A stretch of 64,000 nt of DNA, taken from positions 1-64,000 of the forward strand of contig DASXUY010000071.1 of the NCBI GenBank assembly GCA_036504535.1, given 5' to 3'. The translations under genes were made by a program, and so were the position numbers. The notes under the pieces were generated by a model. It was not told the origin of the DNA. It did no database searches and was given only the letters and a program-made list of their open reading frames with translations. This stretch comes from JARLGU01 sp036504535. GTDB lineage: Bacteria > Armatimonadota > Armatimonadia > Armatimonadales > Capsulimonadaceae. This document shows, in pieces, positions 63,071 to 64,000 of this stretch. Position 1 is the stretch's first letter. Each line of letters starts with the position of its first letter.

Positions 63071-63661
63071 TTACGGGGTCTTCATTGGGTCCTTTTGGGT
63101 TACGGTGCCAACGAATTCGGCAGATAGCGGATCGGCGGTTCTTAGGCGGGGAGGATCGACTTGCGAGAAGGAAAACGCTTCTGCGAAGCCTTCCTCAGCA
63201 CTGGCAGCGGCATATGTAGTGACCAATCGGCCCGAGGCCTTTTGCCTCTTGTAAATCTTAATGTACTCTTGCTGACGCTCGCGGCAGAGGGTCCGTTGCC
63301 ACACGAAGTGTCCAAACTCATGCGCAAATGCGGCGAATAAGGATTGATCGTCGCCATCGCAGCGAAGCGTGATCGTTGGGATCTCGTTCTGATACACCCC
63401 GTCAATTGCGCCAAGGTTGACGCTTCGTGCCGAGGCAGCGTCCAGGCCCGACTTTACAAATCGGGCGAGGTCAACGGACCCCATGAGCTGAACGGTGACA
63501 TCTGCGGTTTTGCAGCAAGCCGGTAAGCGCGAGTATGTATCCGTCAGGGCTTGTCTCTGCTTTGCCGTTCCGCCACTAATGGACACGTCGCTGTATGCAG
63601 GCATGAGTTGACAAGCACCGGCGATAAGCAGGAAGACGCGGATAGCGGTAGGCGAGAACAT
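63071..63661 (-). CDS. Secreted zinc metalloprotease-like protein
   Basis: A 196-residue protein. The hydrophobic N-terminus with AGAC (Cys 17) fits a signal peptide or lipobox. The zinc motif HEFGH is at 114-118, and a downstream Glu in SAEEGFAEAF (about 155-161) could be the third ligand, as in anthrax-lethal-factor-like (ATLF) gluzincins. Two Cys pairs (ACCK, RCDGD) may form disulfides. It probably acts on proteins outside the membrane. The ATG at 63661 starts the signal sequence. No partner gene is seen, and the target is unknown. Confidence 0.82.
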   Translation of the reverse strand: MFSPTAIRVFLLIAGACQLMPAYSDVSISGGTAKQRQALTDTYSRLPACCKTADVTVQLMGSVDLARFVKSGLDAASARSVNLGAIDGVYQNEIPTITLRCDGDDQSLFAAFAHEFGHFVWQRTLCRERQQEYIKIYKRQKASGRLVTTYAAASAEEGFAEAFSFSQVDPPRLRTADPLSAEFVGTVTQKDPMKTP

Positions 63662-63789
63662 TTGCGACTAAACTCCGGCGCGATATAGTGCCGGATATTT
63701 GTCGCACCCTATTGGCGCAAGCAAAAGACCCGACGAAGCCAATCATTACGACGGCTTCGTCGGGTCTCTTTCACATTGAAGAGGAATCT
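63662..63789. other. Intergenic region with a strong hairpin
   Basis: Contains a perfect 15-bp stem, AGACCCGACGAAGCC (63726-63740) and GGCTTCGTCGGGTCT (63753-63767), preceded on the plus strand by CAAAA. On the minus strand that gives TTTTG after the stem, so it best fits a terminator for a leftward gene outside the window. It may also work in both directions. Confidence 0.65.
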
Positions 63790-63924
63790 GTGACGCAAAC
63801 GGTACTCCCAGCATCGGGTCCGTCTTATGATGCGTCAACGGATGTATTCTACAGCATCACCGCCCTCTTTGTCAAACCCAAGCAGGCAGACAGTGAATTA
63901 CTGAGAGTGGTTGCACTAAATTAG
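63790..63924 (+). CDS. Possible 44-residue small protein
   Basis: A GTG with GAGG 6 nt upstream starts a 44-residue frame (MTQTVLPASGPSYDASTDVF...). No domain is recognised. The upstream in-frame extension runs through the hairpin at 63726-63767 and is rejected. Kept only because of the ribosome site; it may be non-coding. Confidence 0.3.
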   Translation: MTQTVLPASGPSYDASTDVFYSITALFVKPKQADSELLRVVALN

Positions 63925-64000
63925 GCGAGCCGAAAACACGAGGAGAAAGCAGGCGCGCCCACCGAAATCATAGGAATGGTGCCCAAGCTGTCGAAAGATT

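Noticed and set aside
61783..63219. 478-residue plus-strand frame in an alternative frame across the glycosidase end
   Set aside because: Arg/Gly-rich shadow that runs through the inverted-repeat element; the first frame is clearly the coding one.

Overview
The window looks like chromosomal DNA from a saccharolytic bacterium of the Armatimonadota type. This is an inference from gene content: several paralogous pseudopilin-like proteins with an N-terminal FTLIE methylation motif and a C-terminal H-X9-DG motif, many large multi-domain glycosidases, sugar-responsive LacI and GntR/LacI-type repressors, and a GC-rich coding style. Promoters of canonical sigma-70 form (TTGACA, 17 bp, TATAAT-like) are easy to see in front of several regulators.

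Layout. 1-7.8 kb: carbohydrate cluster (large GH42-like enzyme, alpha/beta hydrolase, SGNH hydrolase, divergent FucP-type MFS transporter). 8-13.4 kb: RecQ helicase, an HTH protein, an ankyrin protein and an EamA-type permease, separated by repeat-rich DNA. 14.2-21.8 kb: aconitase gene acnA, whose 3' end and terminator are duplicated on the far side of an AT-richer island of about 4 kb. The island carries a three-gene operon: DUF262 protein, DUF3696-type ATPase, and a protein of unknown function. 21.9-28.2 kb: zinc-ribbon membrane protein, a broken DUF1016 nuclease, thioredoxin reductase, a SpoIIE-type phosphatase and a beta-helix protein. 28.4-35.3 kb: alpha-L-fucosidase, GH71-like and GH42-like enzymes. 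35.4-46.2 kb: three sugar-type regulators, three pseudopilin-like genes (two from a tandem duplication), a URO-D-family gene with a LacI operator, and a HAD phosphatase/metallo-hydrolase pair. 46.6-62.9 kb: glycosidases interleaved with a GntR/LacI regulator and two more pseudopilin-like genes, plus an M2/M3-type peptidase. 63-64 kb: secreted HEFGH metalloprotease.

The recurring theme is a module of autoregulated sugar repressor, then pseudopilin-like protein, then secreted glycosidase. It appears in three clear or partial forms (37-35 kb on the minus strand, 44-48 kb and 49-54 kb), plus a version without regulator at 57-63 kb. It may be a substrate-specific surface or secretion adaptor system for polysaccharide breakdown; the function is inferred.

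The second theme is intergenic repeats. At least two dispersed families form double hairpins whose variable stem changes in a compensatory way between copies. Several MITE-like inverted-repeat elements are also present; one fills the whole gap between two convergent stop codons and another family member sits at the deletion junction of the broken DUF1016 gene. No transposase, integrase, CRISPR array, rRNA or tRNA was recognised.
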